From: Spirochaetaceae bacterium
GTDB lineage: Bacteria; Spirochaetota; Spirochaetia; B11-G9
DNA length: 7,808 bases
Direction of reading: 5' to 3'
Assembly: GCA_030643345.1 (NCBI GenBank)
Contig: DAOWMA010000080.1
Span: 1 to 7,808 of the forward strand
In this document: piece by piece, positions 6,062-7,808 of the stretch
Position numbering within the stretch: the stretch's first letter is position 1
Layout of the letters: every line of letters begins with the position of its first letter
Notes under the pieces: model-generated
Database searches by the model: none
What the model saw: only the letters and a program-made list of their open reading frames with translations
What the model was told of the DNA's origin: nothing
Program-made: the position numbers and the translations under genes

Positions 6062-6583
6062 ATGAATATGAACAAAGAAAGCAAATTCTCTGCACCTGAA
6101 CTTACAGGGGAACCAGATTGGGAAGAACTTGTTATTCCGGACAATTTCGGCTTAGGAAGACAGTTTATTACCGGGGATATCATGACAGACAGAATAAGGT
6201 TGAAATATTTTAAAAGAGAGCATGACAATGCCCTTATGGCCAGAATATGGTTTGGACCTGCAGCAGAAGGACCTATAGGACATGTTCATGGTGGCAGTAT
6301 GGCTGCATTACTCGATGAGTCTATGGGTTTGGCTGTATTACTCACAGGATCAATGGCTTTTACGGCAAAACTAACAGTTAAATATCGTAAGATGCTTCCA
6401 TTAGGATCTGTTGTAACTCTTGAGGCTAAAATAAAAAATGTTTCCAACAGAAAAATTTTGACATTTGGTACAATATATAATGAGAAAGGTGAGGTTATTT
6501 CAAAAGCAGAAGGGCTTTTTATAAAACCTCAGGTTAATAAAATGGAAGAGCATAATATTGAAATCAAAACTATGGGAAAATAG
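6062..6583 (+). CDS. Hotdog-fold thioesterase (PaaI family), copy 2
   Basis: 173 residues with the same hotdog signature as copy 1: GHVHGGSM at 73-80 (HGG at 76-78) and the catalytic-type Asp at 85 in LLDESMG. By hand alignment 141 of 168 positions are identical to copy 1, without gaps over the core. Most changes lie outside the active-site segment; a variable patch is residues 125-140 (KNVSNRKILTFGTI versus KNASGRRVLATGKI). It follows the pentapeptide gene by 66 bases and may be the last gene of that operon, although the duplicated leader may also carry a promoter (the TAGTAT region at 6025-6030). The frame upstream is open back to the pentapeptide stop but has no ATG, GTG or TTG, so the start is 6062. 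The acyl substrate is unknown; both copies look functional. Confidence 0.9.
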   Translation: MNMNKESKFSAPELTGEPDWEELVIPDNFGLGRQFITGDIMTDRIRLKYFKREHDNALMARIWFGPAAEGPIGHVHGGSMAALLDESMGLAVLLTGSMAFTAKLTVKYRKMLPLGSVVTLEAKIKNVSNRKILTFGTIYNEKGEVISKAEGLFIKPQVNKMEEHNIEIKTMGK

Positions 6584-6813
6584 AAATAAAAAATCGGGAC
6601 GTCACAATTCATTTTCTGATATTGGAGCACTTGCATATAAAGCTCCGTTCTGTTTATTATAGAAAAATCACGGAGATTGATGTAACCCGCTCAGTAATGC
6701 GGCAAACAAAGTTGTCCTGGTATATATATTACCATTATCCTGATATTCCCAGTATTTATGACGATCTGATGCAAAATTTCAGATACCATAGAGATTAAGG
6801 AAAAAGCTAAAAC

Positions 6814-6874
6814 AAAATATTTGTATTCAATGTCCCGTAGAGGATCAGAGCCGCCCTGAAGGGCGGCATAGTAT
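6814..6874 (+). repeat. Dispersed intergenic repeat, copy B with internal hairpin
   Basis: Matches copy A (4051-4101) in four collinear blocks. Between TGTCCCGTAGA and CATAGTAT it carries about 23 bases including most of the GC-rich hairpin, where copy A has only a few bases. Confidence 0.4.
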
Positions 6875-6875
6875 T
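6850..6875. terminator. GC-rich hairpin beside the PatB-like gene
   Basis: GCCGCCC (6850-6856), loop TGAA, GGGCGGC (6861-6867): a perfect 7-bp all-GC stem, conspicuous in this AT-rich DNA. On the + strand ATAGTATTTTT follows, so it can end rightward transcripts. For the leftward PatB-like gene, whose stop is 10 bases away, there is no T tract after the stem, though the hairpin could still protect the 3' end. Confidence 0.6.
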
Positions 6876-6876
6876 T

Positions 6877-7808
6877 TTAGATATCTTTAAATTGTTCTGC
6901 AATTCTGTGAAAAGCTTCTTTAATCATAGGACGTGGTGATGACAGACAGATTCGTTCAAAACCTGCACCCAGGTCGGGGTCATACATAGTTCCGCCTTCC
7001 AAAACGACATTGGCGTCCACATAGATGCGTCTTCTAATCTCTTCAGCAGAAATTCCATAGCCTCTAAAGTCCATCCAGAAGATGTAGGTGCCTTCCGGTC
7101 TTACGCATTTAACCTTAGGCAATTTTTCTTTCATAAAGTTCATTACCCAGTCAATCGTACCGTCAAAGTAAGTTTTAATCTCCTCCAACCAATCTTCGCA
7201 TTCATTGTATGCTGCAATGACTGCATTATAGGTGAACGGTGTAGGCATTTGCATACCAAGGGTCTTTTGGAAAGTCCCGCGCAGTTCAGGGTTTGAAATA
7301 ACTATGGCTGATGCGTGTAAACTTGCTACGTTAAATGTTTTGTTAATAGCGGTACATGTCACAATATGGTTTGTGTCATCCGCTAATTTTACTAATGGTG
7401 TAAAGGTTTTATCCTGACGGATTAAATCTCCATGGATTTCGTCTGCAATAATTACAACATCATTCTCTTTGCATATTCTCGCCATCTCTTTTAAGTCTTT
7501 ATCTTCGAAAATACGACCGGATGGGTTATGTGGGTTACAAAGAATAAACAACTTATTTTCAGACTTCCTGGCTTGTTGCTCAAATCCTTTAAGGTCAGGT
7601 ACATAATAGCCTTCCTTGTTAACCATCATCTGATTATTAGCAACGATTCTGCCGTTTTCCTCTATAGCCTGTGTAAAAGGGAAATATACCGGACGTTGAA
7701 TAATAACTCCATCACCAGGTTCTGTGAATGCACGAACCGCAACACCCAAAGCGTGAACCGTTCCAGGACAATACAGGATTTCTTCCGGTTTAATATTCCA
7801 GTCATGAC
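6877..7808 (-). CDS. patB: PatB/MalY-type PLP-dependent C-S lyase (aminotransferase class I/II), 5' end outside window
   Basis: The frame is open to the right edge, giving 309 visible residues of a family of about 390; only the first ~80 are missing. The frame continues past TTG 7749 with HDWNIKPEEILYCPGTVHALG, so that TTG is not the start. Seen in order: FTEPGDGVIIQRPVYFPF, the PLP-ring block LCNPHNPSGR, IADEIHGDL with the Asp that holds the pyridine nitrogen, INKTFNVASLHASAIV with the Schiff-base Lys (codon 7339-7341), and a C-terminal GFERICLSSPRP carrying the carboxylate-binding Arg. The family cleaves cystathionine or other Cys-S conjugates to pyruvate, ammonia and a thiol. True aminotransferase activity cannot be excluded. 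It is visibly more GC-rich than the 4.0-6.6 kb region. The only nearby 3' signal is the hairpin at 6850-6867. Its upstream context is not visible. Confidence 0.92.
   Translation of the reverse strand, partial: HDWNIKPEEILYCPGTVHALGVAVRAFTEPGDGVIIQRPVYFPFTQAIEENGRIVANNQMMVNKEGYYVPDLKGFEQQARKSENKLFILCNPHNPSGRIFEDKDLKEMARICKENDVVIIADEIHGDLIRQDKTFTPLVKLADDTNHIVTCTAINKTFNVASLHASAIVISNPELRGTFQKTLGMQMPTPFTYNAVIAAYNECEDWLEEIKTYFDGTIDWVMNFMKEKLPKVKCVRPEGTYIFWMDFRGYGISAEEIRRRIYVDANVVLEGGTMYDPDLGAGFERICLSSPRPMIKEAFHRIAEQFKDI

Larger units (their letters stand above)
3398..6583 (+). repeat. Direct duplication: thioesterase gene plus leader, two copies
   Basis: Unit 1 covers about 3398-3959 and unit 2 about 6022-6583. 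Both include the coding region and roughly 40 bases before the start, which match at about four positions in five without gaps. Similarity fades right after the stop codons. The 2-kb interval holds the nitroreductase, marR and pentapeptide genes. The divergence shows the duplication is old; no insertion-sequence ends are visible. Confidence 0.75.
6584..6876. other. Intergenic stretch with a short unexplained open frame
   Basis: No recognisable gene. The + frame in phase with ATG 6697 is open from 6562 to the TAA at 6796-6798, about 79 codons in AT-rich DNA. From ATG 6697 it would give 33 residues, including SWYIYYHYPDIPSIYDDLM. No ribosome site precedes the ATG and I do not recognise the peptide. 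It could be the tail of a decayed gene. The right end holds a repeat shared with 4051-4101 and a GC-rich hairpin. Confidence 0.35.

Noticed and set aside
6877..7749. PatB-like gene starting at TTG 7749
   Set aside because: The frame continues to the window edge with the family motif YCPGTVHALG, so the TTG is an internal Leu codon.

Overview
The window is AT-rich DNA from a low-GC, probably anaerobic, polysaccharide-degrading bacterium. Glycan enzymes (a GH3 glucosidase and the remains of a GH39 xylosidase), a PatB/MalY-type PLP enzyme and low-GC codon use suggest a clostridial Firmicute. A saccharolytic spirochaete is also possible, and no marker here settles the phylum. I see no rRNA, tRNA, CRISPR array, insertion sequence or phage gene.

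Layout. (1) Bases 2-1537 (+) hold the C-terminal two thirds of a GH3 beta-glycosidase, cut by the window edge. (2) Bases 1607-2368 (-) hold an apparently intact tyrosine phosphatase, convergent with GH3 and sharing a palindromic, terminator-like 3' end. (3) Bases 2369 to about 3325 (-) are a gene graveyard. A GH39 beta-xylosidase relic carries an in-frame TGA and is shortened internally; it runs directly into the first ~30 codons of a HAD-type hydrolase, which runs directly into the phosphatase start. (4) Bases 3438-6583 (+) are the most interesting part. Two hotdog-fold (PaaI-type) thioesterase paralogues, about 84% identical by my hand alignment, flank a nitroreductase, a MarR-family regulator and a Qnr/MfpA-like pentapeptide-repeat protein. 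(5) Bases 6584-6876 hold no convincing gene, only a short unexplained open frame and a GC-rich hairpin. (6) Bases 6877-7808 (-) hold a PatB/MalY-type PLP-dependent C-S lyase, cut by the right edge.

How the genes may work together. The nitroreductase has an excellent promoter (TTGACA, 17-bp spacer, TATATT) with a near-perfect palindrome in the spacer, a natural site for a MarR repressor. The marR gene has its own promoter whose -35 box lies in a perfect 15-bp palindrome. The pentapeptide gene starts 2 bases after marR, and the second thioesterase follows 66 bases later. This looks like a small electrophile/xenobiotic-response locus: MarR sensor, flavin reductase of the MhqN/YodC type, and a DNA-mimic protein that could protect topoisomerases, bracketed by duplicated acyl-thioesterases. 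That joint function is inference; only the gene families and DNA signals are read directly.
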